IMG/VR virus record: IMGVR_UViG_3300042934_000853
Coordinates: 1 to 31,633 of that record
DNA from: a virus
Length of the DNA stretch: 31,633 nucleotides
Direction: 5' to 3' (one strand)
Made by a program: the position numbers and the translations under genes
The notes under the pieces: model-generated
The model's database searches: none
The model's input: only the letters and a program-made list of their open reading frames with translations
What the model was told of the DNA's origin: nothing
Part shown: in pieces, positions 6,442 to 14,679 of the stretch
How the letters are laid out: every line of letters starts with the position of its first letter
How positions within the stretch are numbered: position 1 is the first letter of the stretch

Positions 6442-7266
6442 TCACAGATAATAAGTTGGAAACTCAAACTTAATCGTAAACGGGTCACTTGCTCCTGTGA
6501 TGCGAAAATCATTTTTGCCATTTTTTATTGTTATGAGATTATGGTTTGTCTCGCCAAAAATCGAGAAGCCATTTTTTCGGCTAAACACTCCATCAAGAGT
6601 AATTTCATCGCCCGCAGTGCTTAAACCGGTATATTGCCAAACATCGCCTGTTGTCAGGTTCTCAATCTTGAGATTGCTTGATGCACCTTTGAATTTAATT
6701 AACAAATCGTGGATTCTTGGATCAATCGTCGTATCCCCGATATTCCAAATTGAGAATGAATTGGTATCTCGCGTATAATTTACGCCATCCAAGGGAATGC
6801 CTTGCTGTGCCGCTTGCACACTGATATCCCTGGCAAATCGAGCATATGGATAAAATGACATCAATGGAATGGTTACTGCTGCATCAATAGAACCCGGCTG
6901 TTTTTCAACTGTTATTTTCCCCGATAGTTTTACTCTCTCCCATTGAAGACTTGGATGAAGTTCATCAAAGAGATGAAAATAGTCTTTGCTATCTACTAGA
7001 ATATTTAATTGATGTAAAAAATCTGCAAACTGTGATTCGTTTCCTGCAAATAACAAAAAGCGAGCCGTCATGGCTCGCATTCCATATGTTGTTCCCTTGT
7101 CAATCGCACCGTCAACATTGGAAACAGTTCCTGTAAGCGTTATTGGCTCGGGAGGATCAATAACAAAGTCAGAAAATATAAGTCCCTTGTTCTCATCAAG
7201 CCTGACTTTTTCTTTTCCCTCACGCTGAATCAGCAACGTCCTCTCGTTCATCTTGTTAATGACCAT
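6442..7266 (-). CDS. Distal tail protein (Dit), Sipho_tail family
   Basis: This protein of about 274 aa has the layout of siphophage distal tail proteins (PF05709). The N-terminal half forms a ring-type beta domain (LTGTVSNVDGAIDKGTTYGMRAMTARF is the typical glycine-rich segment; note the VSKDYFHLFDE-like block). The C-terminal half (about 165-274) is a galectin-like beta domain ending FEFPTYYL. Dit forms the hexameric hub between the tail tube and the tip. The ATG at 7266 overlaps the tape-measure TGA (TGATG); a GTG one codon earlier is possible. Normally the tail-tip (Tal) gene follows, but here the next gene is the repeat protein. Confidence 0.85.
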   Translation of the reverse strand: MVINKMNERTLLIQREGKEKVRLDENKGLIFSDFVIDPPEPITLTGTVSNVDGAIDKGTTYGMRAMTARFLLFAGNESQFADFLHQLNILVDSKDYFHLFDELHPSLQWERVKLSGKITVEKQPGSIDAAVTIPLMSFYPYARFARDISVQAAQQGIPLDGVNYTRDTNSFSIWNIGDTTIDPRIHDLLIKFKGASSNLKIENLTTGDVWQYTGLSTAGDEITLDGVFSRKNGFSIFGETNHNLITIKNGKNDFRITGASDPFTIKFEFPTYYL

Positions 7267-10200
7267 CACCCCATTATCGCATCATCTCGAACTTGCTTTG
7301 TAAATTCACGATTTACCGCTTCAGCGAGGACCCTACTATTTAATTTTATTGTCGTATTCTTTTGTGCAATTAATTCTAACAGTTGGTTAGTACGTTCCGA
7401 TTTATTAATTAACTGTCCGATAAGAGAAATGAGTGCTGAGTTGTCATTGTTCTTATCATTTCCATTCTCAGATCTTGAAGAATCACCCGATAGATAATCA
7501 AGAACCTGATACATTAATTGAATGGCTCTGTTCGTGTTGGTTAATGGAATAATAGCTTCAGGTTTATTTCCTTCTGCAATATGGGCATATTGTTCTGTTG
7601 AAACAATGGCTCCGTTTGCATATCCATGCCCTTTGCCCAATGCAGATAATGATGGACCATAGCGATGCTTCGCATAATTCAATGCAGCGAGTAAATTATC
7701 AAAACCACTGAAGATATTCCCATGCCCTGAAAACTTATAGGCATTAAATGTTGCGGAAATCGTCTGCATTAACCCTTTGGCTAGGTCTCCACTCAAGGTG
7801 TTTACATCTGTATAGCCATGTTGTACGGCATGTGGGTTGCCACCGGACTCCGTAGCAATCTGACGGAGCACTTTGCTGACCATGGATCCGCTAGTAGACA
7901 AATCATTCATGGACAACGCTCGAATGACATAAGGCCGCCAACGCTCGACACCGCTTCCACCCGGTTCATCAGCAAGTGTTAACTTCTCTTTAATCCAGTT
8001 CAAGGCTTCCTTCGTGGCATAAGTAACTGTTCCCTTGGCCATATCAGCAATGGTTCCGCTCAGCCCGGACAGATCGGTAAACTTATCGACAGCAGTAGCC
8101 AACAATTGTGATGGATGAGTAACTGCATTCCAGAAACTATTCGCTCCCTTTGAAATAGCCGAGAATCCACCTTTAACGAAGTCCATAGCAGAACCTAGCC
8201 AGTTTCCCACACCGAATTGAGGTATTATTCCTGCTTTCATCAGAGATTCAGTCTTGTCGCCGCCCAAGATGCGAACCGGCTGTTTGAAATTGTAAAGCGT
8301 AGCCTTGTTCGGACTGACTTCAATGCGACCGTCAGGATGTTTGATCAGTTCATGTTTCCCTTTTTCGCCAACAATGGCAAGCCCCTGAGCAGAACCGCCT
8401 TTGGCGTACTGGGGAACGTCCCATTTCTTGATTTTTGGGGCATGCACTTTACCAAGTACCCAGTTGATCCCACCGATAACCCCGTTGACACCTTTTCCAA
8501 TGCCGGAGAGCATGCCATTGCCGAGATCAACAAACGCCTGTTTGATTGCATCCCAACCATTTTTAATACCGCTCGCCATGCGGTGGGGCAACTTTTTAAA
8601 GTAATCGACGATCTTCCCACCGATTGACTTCACTTTGTCGAGCATGTCGCCAAGGCGGCCACCCGTTAAGTCATTTAAAGTATTGTAGCCTGTCTTGAAA
8701 TAGCTTTTGACTGTGCCCATGGCACTTTTACTCGTTTTCTTCATGTCACTGCCGAGTTTTGACCATTTGCCGTGAATCAGATCTTTGAATGTCTGCGTCG
8801 CGTCTTCCATGGTTCTGTGTCCGTTTTTAAAGGTCTTTTTTAAACCAGTGAACATGGTTGAAGCGGCACCGTTTGTGTGTTTGTTCAACCAACTATGTTT
8901 GTCCGCAACCTGGTCAGCCATCTTTTTCGTTGCATCGACAGACCATTTTTTCATGTCATTGAACTTATCCTTGGCGGCGTTAGCCATCTTCTTGGCGTGA
9001 TCGCTGACGCCTTTTTTCATATCACCGAATTTATCTTTAATTCCACCAGCGAATTTTTTAACGCCGTCAGTGATCCCATTCCAAATCCCTTTAAACCACT
9101 TACCCATACTGCCAAAAATTTTCTTGATATTGGACCATATTCCATTAACAAAATCTCTGAATTTCTCATTATGCTTATATAGGGCAACGAATCCGGTCAC
9201 TAAGAGTCCGACTGCAGTGATAATGAGTCCGATGGGATTCGCTTTCAAGGCAAGGTTCAATGCTTTTTGAGCGAACGTCCAAGCCTTGGTAGCACTGGTA
9301 ATAATTTTTTGTCCAGCTGCAATGGCTACCGCTTTTGCTTTTGTCAGGAAACTTTTACTTAAGGATCCGACCCATTTAGCTGAGTCTTTGGCTGCCGATC
9401 CGACGCCTTTAATACTAGAAGTAATCGCTGTGCCCGACCACTTGCCAATGCCTTTGATTCCTTTGCCGAGCCCTGTGACCGCTTTATGGCCAATCGTGCT
9501 TTCACTCCGCATGTAGGCAATTGATTTTGAGGTAGCTGAGAATCCTTTACCGGCAAGCGACAGTGCCGGATTAAGCAGACTCATTGCCTTGTTCATCAGC
9601 AACATGCCTGTGGCTAGTTCCGCAAACTGCTTCGGATGCTCCGCAATGAGGTTAAGCACCGGCTTTAGCACCTTATTCAACGTCTTCGCTGTTTCTGATA
9701 CGGCCGGTCCTACTTTCTTAAAGGTATCGGCGAATGTTGTGGCGAACGCTCCGGCTTGCTCCTTGGCTTTATTGAAGAACTTTACGATGTCTCCTGCGTG
9801 ATCCGCAATGAAGTTGCTGAATCGTGTGATGCCCTTGGTCAACGCGTTAACGGCCGCATCTGCAGTATGGGTCGCTCCCTTGGAGCCAAACACCTTACCA
9901 AACGCATTCAAAATGGTCGTCATGCCCTTGGAGGCTGCGTCGCCCATCTTTGAAAATTCTTTCTCAGTCGTTCCACTGCTTACCCATTTTGACATCACGC
10001 CAAACAAATCAGCCTGAGCCTTCTGAAATGGTTTTTGAAAGGCACCGATCAGTGCCGGCACTCTTGATTTCACAATACGTTCCATACCGGGTAGAGTCTT
10101 CATCATGTTTTCAGAAGCTTTGGCGTACTTGTCGCCTAAAGACTCCATAACTGCTTCAGCGTCTTTTGCACTGATCTTGCCGGCAGACATTTCTTTTCGC

Positions 10201-11480
10201 AATTCAGCCATCGTCAGCTTGCTATTTTTTTGAACTTTACGTTCGTACTCTAACAGCTGTTCCCCATACATTGGCAGCTGATCGGTGATGTTATTAAAGT
10301 CCTCAAGCTGCATCATGCCCGAGCCTAACATGTGTGTGAAGTTTAGGCCTAACCGTTGCAAATCAGCAGCACTCATGCCGAGCGTATCGCCTAACGTCAA
10401 AACGGATTTCGTCAGCTTTTCCGTTCTCGGCTGGTTTTCAAACACGTGATAGAACTGTTGATCCAGTTCATTCACAAGATCCGCGGATTGGCCAAAGGCC
10501 ACAGACATCTGATTGACGCTGTCCACCATGGCCTTGCCTTTTTTTGCTGAGTCCGTAAGGGTTTTCCAGGTTGCGTTCATGACCTGCTGTTGTTTGTTAT
10601 ATTCAGATCCTGCCTCTCCCGCCTGATGGAGTGCAGAGGTGATTCGGGTAAACCCGGCAATAATCCCACTCGCAACGAGGTTGGCTCCAATCAGTTTGGC
10701 AAAGATACCTCGGGTCTTCTCGGCACGTGTCGAGAGTCCATCCAAACTTTTTGAAATCGAAGAAAAAGAAAAGCGAGGCTTCTTGGCCATCGCTTCATTC
10801 AAATCGTTAAATTCATTTTTGGTGTGTCCGATCTTTCCCGCCAGTTCATTCACACGAATGGCCTGTTGCCGGTATTCACGAGAGTTTTCACCGGATTCAG
10901 TCTTAATCCGTTCAAGCAGTGTCTGCTCTTTACTCTGAATCTCGGTCAGCTGTTCAATCTCTGCCCGCAGTCCCTTAGCTTTCGCCTGATTCGCTTCCTG
11001 CTCTTTTCCTTGAGCCCGGTACATCTTCACCGTCGATTCCATCTCACGTTGGAGAAGGGAGAGTTCCTGCTTATTATCGCGAATGCCGGTCTTCTCAAAT
11101 TCGTACATACGGCCGGCTTTCTGCTGTTGCTCAACCAATGAAGCCAGTTTGTTGGCATTCAAATTGATCTGTGCGGTGAGTTTATCGTAAGAGGCTGCGT
11201 TCTCAGATGTCCGTTGACCCATCGCCTTCAGTTGGCTCCGTTGTTCATCGACAACGTTGTTCTGCCGCTTGATCGATTCAGTCAGACCATCATATTTCGA
11301 TTTGGCAGCCCCGACATGGTCACCCAGTTGATTAAAGATCGCAAATTGTGCCCGCCATTGCGTAGTTGCCGCACGTACGCTGTTCTGCATTGCTTTTAAG
11401 CCGACTGATACCTTGCTGTCGTCCAGTCCGACATGCACAACGAGATTGGCAATTGCTTGAGCATTTAATGATCCTGCCAT
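7266..11480 (-). CDS. Tail tape measure protein with transglycosylase domain
   Basis: This 1404-aa protein sets tail length and enters the tube lumen. Residues 1-250 are long coiled coil. About 270-560 hold the tape-measure core (AGSEYNKQQQVMNATWKTL and FNNITDQLPMYGEQLLEYE), and hydrophobic helices lie near 740-790. Repeated WKGIWNGITDGVKKFAGGIK-like amphipathic segments follow. At about 1190-1280 is a lytic transglycosylase (SLT) domain: QIATESGGNP with catalytic Glu near 1211, then KGLMQTISATFNAY and LAALNYAKHRYG. The end has the common PEAIIPLTN motif. It is preceded by the chaperone G/GT genes; its ATG lies within the end of the frameshifted T reading frame. The SLT domain is the only cell-wall hydrolase seen in the window. 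Confidence 0.95.
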   Translation of the reverse strand: MAGSLNAQAIANLVVHVGLDDSKVSVGLKAMQNSVRAATTQWRAQFAIFNQLGDHVGAAKSKYDGLTESIKRQNNVVDEQRSQLKAMGQRTSENAASYDKLTAQINLNANKLASLVEQQQKAGRMYEFEKTGIRDNKQELSLLQREMESTVKMYRAQGKEQEANQAKAKGLRAEIEQLTEIQSKEQTLLERIKTESGENSREYRQQAIRVNELAGKIGHTKNEFNDLNEAMAKKPRFSFSSISKSLDGLSTRAEKTRGIFAKLIGANLVASGIIAGFTRITSALHQAGEAGSEYNKQQQVMNATWKTLTDSAKKGKAMVDSVNQMSVAFGQSADLVNELDQQFYHVFENQPRTEKLTKSVLTLGDTLGMSAADLQRLGLNFTHMLGSGMMQLEDFNNITDQLPMYGEQLLEYERKVQKNSKLTMAELRKEMSAGKISAKDAEAVMESLGDKYAKASENMMKTLPGMERIVKSRVPALIGAFQKPFQKAQADLFGVMSKWVSSGTTEKEFSKMGDAASKGMTTILNAFGKVFGSKGATHTADAAVNALTKGITRFSNFIADHAGDIVKFFNKAKEQAGAFATTFADTFKKVGPAVSETAKTLNKVLKPVLNLIAEHPKQFAELATGMLLMNKAMSLLNPALSLAGKGFSATSKSIAYMRSESTIGHKAVTGLGKGIKGIGKWSGTAITSSIKGVGSAAKDSAKWVGSLSKSFLTKAKAVAIAAGQKIITSATKAWTFAQKALNLALKANPIGLIITAVGLLVTGFVALYKHNEKFRDFVNGIWSNIKKIFGSMGKWFKGIWNGITDGVKKFAGGIKDKFGDMKKGVSDHAKKMANAAKDKFNDMKKWSVDATKKMADQVADKHSWLNKHTNGAASTMFTGLKKTFKNGHRTMEDATQTFKDLIHGKWSKLGSDMKKTSKSAMGTVKSYFKTGYNTLNDLTGGRLGDMLDKVKSIGGKIVDYFKKLPHRMASGIKNGWDAIKQAFVDLGNGMLSGIGKGVNGVIGGINWVLGKVHAPKIKKWDVPQYAKGGSAQGLAIVGEKGKHELIKHPDGRIEVSPNKATLYNFKQPVRILGGDKTESLMKAGIIPQFGVGNWLGSAMDFVKGGFSAISKGANSFWNAVTHPSQLLATAVDKFTDLSGLSGTIADMAKGTVTYATKEALNWIKEKLTLADEPGGSGVERWRPYVIRALSMNDLSTSGSMVSKVLRQIATESGGNPHAVQHGYTDVNTLSGDLAKGLMQTISATFNAYKFSGHGNIFSGFDNLLAALNYAKHRYGPSLSALGKGHGYANGAIVSTEQYAHIAEGNKPEAIIPLTNTNRAIQLMYQVLDYLSGDSSRSENGNDKNNDNSALISLIGQLINKSERTNQLLELIAQKNTTIKLNSRVLAEAVNREFTKQVRDDAIMG

Positions 11481-12027
11481 GGTTTCACCCCCTTCTTGAT
11501 CAGATCAGCAACAGAAATCTTATCTTGTTTCTCTGTGAACAGCTCACAGAGCTCGTAATAATCTGATTCATCAACGTCGTTCAGCGTCCAGCCAAATAAT
11601 TCCTTGATGAGACCCTTTTTTAACTTTCGAATCCCCTCAAGAGCCTCATCAAGACTTACTTTTTTCCTTCCGCTGCACCTTCATCATCAATGTGCAAAAT
11701 ACCGTTGATCAGCTTGAAAAGCAGGGATTGAAAGTCATCGTAAAGCAGATTGTCTTTCAGAAAATCAACGGTAATCGTCTCACTGTTAACCATGTCAGCA
11801 ATGTACTCCGCAACCGCATTAAGGTTGTCAAGATTAGATTGGATGGTTTCCGTGATCGATGGCATTGCCGATGCATTGAGTTCCTCTGCATCAAAACTCT
11901 TGGCCGCTTCATCTGCTTTTCCTGCAAGACTCAGGAATTTCTTCTGAATAATATAGGTCTTTTCCACATTGCGTACTGTTTCTTTTACGGTGTACTCTTT
12001 ACCTTTGATGCGAACTCTAACGGACAT
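11465..12027 (-). CDS. Tail assembly chaperone G-T, -1 frameshift fusion
   Basis: Ribosomes shifting -1 at the slippery A AAA AAG (11665-11659) continue past the TAA of the short product. They read 64 more codons (VSLDEALEGIRKLKKG, then KELFGWTLNDVDES to KPWQDH) and stop at 11465-11467, just inside the tape-measure gene. The product would be 187 aa. The extra part is well-coded and has no start or ribosome-binding site of its own, which supports frameshifting. In lambda-like siphophages the G and G-T proteins bind the tape measure and recruit tail-tube subunits; the T part contacts the tube protein. The spacing and order (major tail protein, G/GT, tape measure) are canonical. Confidence 0.85.
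11656..12027 (-). CDS. Tail assembly chaperone G (TAC family)
   Basis: This 123-aa protein starts with a small beta segment (VRVRIKGKEYTVKETVRNVEKTY), followed by helices, the usual build of Firmicute phage tail assembly chaperones (Phage_TAC_12-like). It is the unshifted product of the G/GT pair and ends EGAAEGKK at the TAA immediately after the slippery sequence. It coats the tape measure before tube polymerisation and is absent from the finished virion (family knowledge). The gene lies 24 bp after the head-fibre-like gene. Confidence 0.85.
   Translation of the reverse strand: MSVRVRIKGKEYTVKETVRNVEKTYIIQKKFLSLAGKADEAAKSFDAEELNASAMPSITETIQSNLDNLNAVAEYIADMVNSETITVDFLKDNLLYDDFQSLLFKLINGILHIDDEGAAEGKK
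11659..11665 (-). promoter_or_regulatory. -1 ribosomal frameshift slippery site
   Basis: The heptamer A AAA AAG in the reading frame of the chaperone gene is immediately followed by its TAA stop. It matches the X XXY YYZ rule and joins exactly to the 64-codon -1 frame downstream. The position, overlapping the last two codons of G, is typical. Confidence 0.85.
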
Positions 12028-12051
12028 TTCATTTCACCTCATCATAAAAAA

Positions 12052-12294
12052 TTAGCTTCCGGAAATAATTCCAGAAGCAATCAATGCTGTTACAATTTGT
12101 TCAGCGGTTGCAGTTGCTGGGTCAATATGGGCAGCTTGCTTTACCATTCCCGCGGTATCCGTAGTTGATGGACCCAGGTTGATGGTTGTTCCATCTTTAG
12201 TGATTTTCCCTGATCCTTGAAAGGCAAGCTCTCCGCCAATGACTAAGCGGCTTCCACTTTGATCGCTATAATTTTTAGTCGTATTCAATGGCAA
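12052..12294 (-). CDS. Head-fibre-like small structural protein
   Basis: This 80-aa protein begins with SRLVIGGELAFQGSGKIT, a beta strand pair, and ends TATAEQIVTALIASGIISGS. That pattern (gGeL.i.g.g.i... then helix with iv.aLiasGii) resembles phage head-fibre proteins (Phage_fiber_2, phi29 gp8.5-like) and trimeric decoration tips. It lies between the major tail protein and the tail chaperone, so it may decorate the tail tube instead of the head. A virion surface role is inference. No membrane segment is visible. Confidence 0.55.
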   Translation of the reverse strand: MPLNTTKNYSDQSGSRLVIGGELAFQGSGKITKDGTTINLGPSTTDTAGMVKQAAHIDPATATAEQIVTALIASGIISGS

Positions 12295-12311
12295 TTAGAT
12301 CATCCCCCTCA

Positions 12312-13145
12312 TTAAGCTGCTGTGACTGTAACATTGGCAATGGCTTTCTTCGTGTTATCGGCACTAGATGTGGCAGTAATTGTTACTGTACCAGCGGCCA
12401 CCCCGGTAACTTTTCCTGTTGAATCAACGGTTGCGATCGCTTGAGCAGAGCTTGTCCAATCGATATTCTTGTCTGTGGCATTTGCCGGAAGAACTGTAGC
12501 CGCCAGTTGAACCGTGGAGCTGACCGCAACGGATGCTGTCGTTTTATCCAAGAACACACCTTCAACCGGTACGTTTACCGCTGTCGTTCCTGGGAACACC
12601 AATCCTTGCCAGTTCGTCAGCGAGAATTCCGAATCAGCTTCATAACCTTCAGAATAGACAAGGCTGTCAGAAAGCCGTGTAACAGCCGTGAAGGTCAATG
12701 CATCCGTTGAATCTGTTTCCTGTGCTTGGTTTGTTTGTGGGTTGCGGTCTGGATAACCGAATTGTCCCTTAACCAAAGCAAGAAAGGCTTGTTTACCGTC
12801 GGAATCATGGCTCATTGCTTCAATAGAGCAGTAAGGAGCTACAGTATCCTTGGTCAATTGATAGATACCGTTTATTTTTTTTGCTCCGGTAATCTTGTTA
12901 ACCAAATCAAACGGAAGGTTTAGAGCAGTAAGAGCAGCGGTAACTGCTCCTGTCCCTTTTCCTGCAATACGAACTACTTGGTCACCGCCATACTGCGGTG
13001 TTGTCCCGTAATTCAAGTTCTGGATGTTCAACCCCTGGGGACCACCGCTTTTTGCCAAGACCGTATAAATATTTTCCGGTTCAATCGTTTCATCTTTGAA
13101 ACTGTTATAAATACCAATTCGTAGTCGTTCAAAACCAACTAACAT
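12312..13145 (-). CDS. Major tail tube protein with C-terminal Big_2 domain
   Basis: This 277-aa protein has residues 1-190 as the tube-forming beta domain (FERLRIGIYNSF at the start; the GKQAFLALVKGQFGYPDRN block is typical of Firmicute siphophage tail tube proteins). Residues about 197-277 are an Ig-like Big_2 domain: VFLDKTTASVAVSSTVQLAA, WTSSAQAIATVDSTGKVTGV, AAGTVTITATS. Such C-terminal Ig domains project from the tube and are thought to aid weak binding to the cell surface. AGGAG precedes the ATG by ten bases. It is the likely most abundant tail protein. Confidence 0.9.
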   Translation of the reverse strand: MLVGFERLRIGIYNSFKDETIEPENIYTVLAKSGGPQGLNIQNLNYGTTPQYGGDQVVRIAGKGTGAVTAALTALNLPFDLVNKITGAKKINGIYQLTKDTVAPYCSIEAMSHDSDGKQAFLALVKGQFGYPDRNPQTNQAQETDSTDALTFTAVTRLSDSLVYSEGYEADSEFSLTNWQGLVFPGTTAVNVPVEGVFLDKTTASVAVSSTVQLAATVLPANATDKNIDWTSSAQAIATVDSTGKVTGVAAGTVTITATSSADNTKKAIANVTVTAA

Positions 13146-13151
13146 AGTCGC

Positions 13152-13529
13152 TCACACTCCTAATTCTTGTTTTGAATACTGCATCGTAAAAAACAGCTCC
13201 GATGTATCGGGATCTTCATCGATTCCGCCATCGTAGCTGTTAAACCACTGATTATCTTCCAGTACTTGATTCATTTGTTTTTGAAATTCGTCGATCACAT
13301 CATGATCCGGACTGAACCATGCTTGAATCTGCACAGTACGGTATCTTCCTTGTGCATGATTCCCACCAAAATTGGTAAAAGGAGCACGCACATCGGTGAC
13401 GAGTAAACACTCGGCATTATCTTGCATCTCCTTTGGGAGATTAAAAGACTTCATGTTTTCAGAAGGAATGATCTGCGTCAGTTCAGATGAGCCACGCAGA
13501 AGATCCCGTACCTGATTCGGCGAGGACAT
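13152..13529 (-). CDS. Tail terminator / DUF806-like tail component
   Basis: This 125-aa protein follows the gp10-like gene and precedes the tail tube gene, the fixed position of the tail terminator that caps the tube at its head end. The sequence has the family pattern: an N-terminal helix (NQVRDLLRGSSEL), a strand with RTVQIQAWFS, then DEFQKQMNQVLED and a C-terminal strand (LFFTMQYSKQ). The start is the ATG at 13529, eight bases after AAGGAG, a site formed by the last codons of the upstream gene. Longer starts (GTG 13538, ATG 13535) are too close to that site. Confidence 0.75.
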   Translation of the reverse strand: MSSPNQVRDLLRGSSELTQIIPSENMKSFNLPKEMQDNAECLLVTDVRAPFTNFGGNHAQGRYRTVQIQAWFSPDHDVIDEFQKQMNQVLEDNQWFNSYDGGIDEDPDTSELFFTMQYSKQELGV

Positions 13530-13534
13530 AGGCA

Positions 13535-14002
13535 TCACTCCTTGAGTACGTCATACATCGCTTGTTTCATGGCACCTTGTGCCTGGTCAAAGCTGTGTTC
13601 CATGAAGTGCAGACCTTGGACTTGTTTCGTTCCATTGTTAGCCGTTTTGATCGAAGTGGTCGTTGCTCTTTTCTTCCCCACGGCCTTGCCTTTTTTACGA
13701 ATTTCATAATGATAACCTGCAGTTGTCTGATGCCCATTATTGAGGAAACGCCCATAATATCCATCCTCAGCAAAACCGACATCTGTGGAACCATCCGGAT
13801 ATTGATTAGGTTTATAGGTCACCGTATCCCTCAAGTGCTTCCCTGTCTTTTTCTTTTCATCATAGGGAATATTTGGCTTCAGATGATCAATGAATACGTC
13901 AGCGGCCGCGTTAACCGCTTGGACACGTTTCTCTTTTGGAATGATCATCTTGTCTAAATTCTTGAAGAAATCATCCATGCCGGTAATCTCTGTATCAACC
14001 AT
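13535..14002 (-). CDS. HK97 gp10-like head-tail component
   Basis: This 155-aa protein has the HK97-gp10 pattern: EITGMDDFFKNLDKM at the start, a helix (VQAVNAAADVFIDHLKPNIP), TGKHLRDTVTYKP, then a YGRFLNNGHQTTAGYHYE segment that gives the consensus Y-x-x-F-x-x-x-G-x, and a helical end. It acts at the head-to-tail joint. It overlaps the upstream head-closure gene by eight bases, and its 3' end contains the ribosome-binding site of the next gene, so translation is coupled. Confidence 0.85.
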   Translation of the reverse strand: MVDTEITGMDDFFKNLDKMIIPKEKRVQAVNAAADVFIDHLKPNIPYDEKKKTGKHLRDTVTYKPNQYPDGSTDVGFAEDGYYGRFLNNGHQTTAGYHYEIRKKGKAVGKKRATTTSIKTANNGTKQVQGLHFMEHSFDQAQGAMKQAMYDVLKE

Positions 14003-14345
14003 TTTTACCCACCTTCTTCAATGTGACTGTGTCATATCCAATTGGATTAGCGGATTCATCCGGATTGACGTTCAGGAGGTTGTAGGTAACTCCGTCCAGT
14101 GTCGCCTGCAGGCTATCGTTTACCGCAGGGTTATGACGAATAACGACCGTTACCGTGTCCTGGTACTCCGTACCGATCAGCGAATAGGTTTGGCTCAATG
14201 ATCGCACCCACTTCTTACACCAAACGGAGAACTGTGGAACAAAAGTTGGCTTATTCACACCGCTTGGCAATTCAATCGACTGAACCGTGCCAAAGGTAAT
14301 CCGCTTATTCAGTTCCGATGGATCCCGAATCAGCGCCACTATCAT
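13995..14345 (-). CDS. Head closure protein (phage head-tail joining family)
   Basis: This protein of about 116 aa has the SPP1-type head-closure/HK97 gp7 pattern: LNKRITFGTVQS, then FVPQFSVWCKKWVRSLSQ, VVIRHNPAVNDSLQATLDGVTYNLLNV. The conserved W-A/K-x-V-x-x-L block followed by an R-x-x-P-x-I/V-x-x-x-x-x-V-x-x-G-x-x-Y-x-I signature is visible in slightly altered form. The start is ambiguous (GTG 14348, ATG 14345 or GTG 14339); GGGGCGG lies just upstream. It overlaps the connector gene by about 40 bases. Confidence 0.8.
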   Translation of the reverse strand: MIVALIRDPSELNKRITFGTVQSIELPSGVNKPTFVPQFSVWCKKWVRSLSQTYSLIGTEYQDTVTVVIRHNPAVNDSLQATLDGVTYNLLNVNPDESANPIGYDTVTLKKVGKNG

Positions 14346-14664
14346 CACCGCCCCACATCATGCCTCGTAGTGAATTAATAATCATCTCAACCCCATAAGG
14401 AAGAACGGCCATTGGCACCTGTGTCACCGCCAGACGATTAAAGAACCAACTTCCAGCTAGCAGTGAGACGGCTCGGACAAACATAGGACGCTCATAATAT
14501 TGAGCTGTCTCAATGGTTGAATCCACACTATGCATGATCACGTCCTCTGCTTGCTCAACAAGCTGACCGAGATATGCGGCGTCGCTTTCTGCATCGATAC
14601 GTAGATCATCCTTCATCTGTTCAACCAGACTGTCCGTATCACTTGGCGTTTTACGTTCTGTCAT
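14305..14664 (-). CDS. Head-tail connector (gp6-like)
   Basis: This protein of about 119 aa is helical in the manner of Phage_connect_1 / HK97 gp6 proteins: a D-L-R-I-D-x-x-x-D-x-x-x-L-x-x-L-V-E-x-A start (LRIDAESDAAYLGQLVEQAE), then VRAVSLLAGSWFFNR and a C-terminal loop and helix ending in a charged tail. It sits directly behind the major capsid gene, the usual place for the adaptor that binds under the portal. The ATG at 14664 follows GGCGGTGAT; a start nine bases earlier is possible. Confidence 0.85.
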   Translation of the reverse strand: MTERKTPSDTDSLVEQMKDDLRIDAESDAAYLGQLVEQAEDVIMHSVDSTIETAQYYERPMFVRAVSLLAGSWFFNRLAVTQVPMAVLPYGVEMIINSLRGMMWGGDDSGADSGSIGTE

Positions 14665-14679
14665 CAGGATCACCGCCGA

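Noticed and set aside
8217-8627. Rightward 136-codon frame within the tape measure gene
   Set aside because: It is antisense to a strongly supported gene with no ribosome-binding site; long GC-balanced genes often leave such shadows.
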